The notes under the pieces: model-generated
Databases searched by the model: none
What the model saw: the letters and a program-made list of their open reading frames with translations, nothing else
Told to the model about the DNA's origin: nothing
Shown: positions 51,281 through 51,320 of the stretch, piece by piece
Layout: the number at the start of each line of letters is the position of its first letter
Numbering within the stretch: the first letter of the stretch is position 1
Source of the DNA: an uncultured Bacteroides sp.
GTDB taxonomy: Bacteria > Bacteroidota > Bacteroidia > Bacteroidales > Bacteroidaceae
Direction of reading: 5' to 3'
Length of the DNA stretch: 51,320 nt
Assembly: GCA_902492205.1 (NCBI GenBank)
Contig: CABUKU010000021.1
Span: 1-51,320, forward strand
Program-made: the position numbers and the translations under genes

Positions 51281-51320
51281 ACTATTATAAAATATTTTTT
51301 TTAAGTACCTGAGCAACAAA

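Overview
The window is chromosomal DNA from a member of the Bacteroidota, most likely a Bacteroides/Phocaeicola-type gut anaerobe. The evidence is two SusC/SusD pairs, a DUF6377 regulator, the DUF4292 and DUF4251 families, glycine-lipid acyltransferase genes, a division cluster in Bacteroidota order, and promoters of the Bacteroides type (TTTG, about 19-20 bp, TAnnTTTG) in place of -35/-10 boxes. Start codons mostly lack Shine-Dalgarno sequences, as expected for this phylum.

Layout. (1) 1-2413: tRNA-Glu and rpsT on the minus strand behind a perfect promoter, then recO and a secreted alpha/beta hydrolase on the plus strand. (2) 2739-18615, minus strand: the dcw cluster, transcribed mraZ-rsmH-ftsL-ftsI-murE-mraY-murD-ftsW-murG-murC-ftsQ-ftsA-ftsZ-yqeY, ending in a strong terminator. 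Direct GTGGGGAA repeats in front of mraZ look like its autoregulatory operator. (3) 18892-20722: a two-gene operon resembling glsA/glsB (glycine lipid synthesis). (4) 20723-22033: repeat-rich DNA around one small unknown membrane protein gene. (5) 22034-27817: dgt on the minus strand, then dut, a TPR lipoprotein, a DUF4292 lipoprotein and an EnvC-like murein hydrolase activator on the plus strand. (6) 27845-30918: an M20 peptidase (probable ArgE-type) and a long-chain acyl-CoA ligase, transcribed divergently. (7) 30966-40168: a SusCD locus with a TPR/DUF6377 regulator and two closely similar secreted histidine phosphatases, one on each side, and no glycoside hydrolase. (8) 40264-41380: prfB with a programmed +1 frameshift. 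(9) 41815-45622: a 44-residue membrane protein, then an OprP-like porin, a CYTH protein and a MgtC/DUF4010 membrane protein, and a convergent DUF4251 gene. (10) 45878-51320: an ECF sigma factor convergent with a second SusC/SusD operon.

The least explained features are intergenic. Three gene-tail regions (2511-2668, 20951-21050, 41521-41686) carry short arrays of imperfect palindromes whose units start exactly 22 nt apart. Two of them are composites: three or four TTGACA/TGTCAA palindromes are followed, at an identical 38-nt offset, by three GCTTAA units also exactly 22 nt apart. A 166-nt imperfect inverted repeat (21622-21787) and a perfect 20-bp hairpin built of TGAAAGC nonamers (20791-20837) lie nearby. 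The phosphatase-SusCD-phosphatase locus is the best candidate for an uncharacterised nutrient system; it suggests outer-membrane capture of a phosphorylated substrate.
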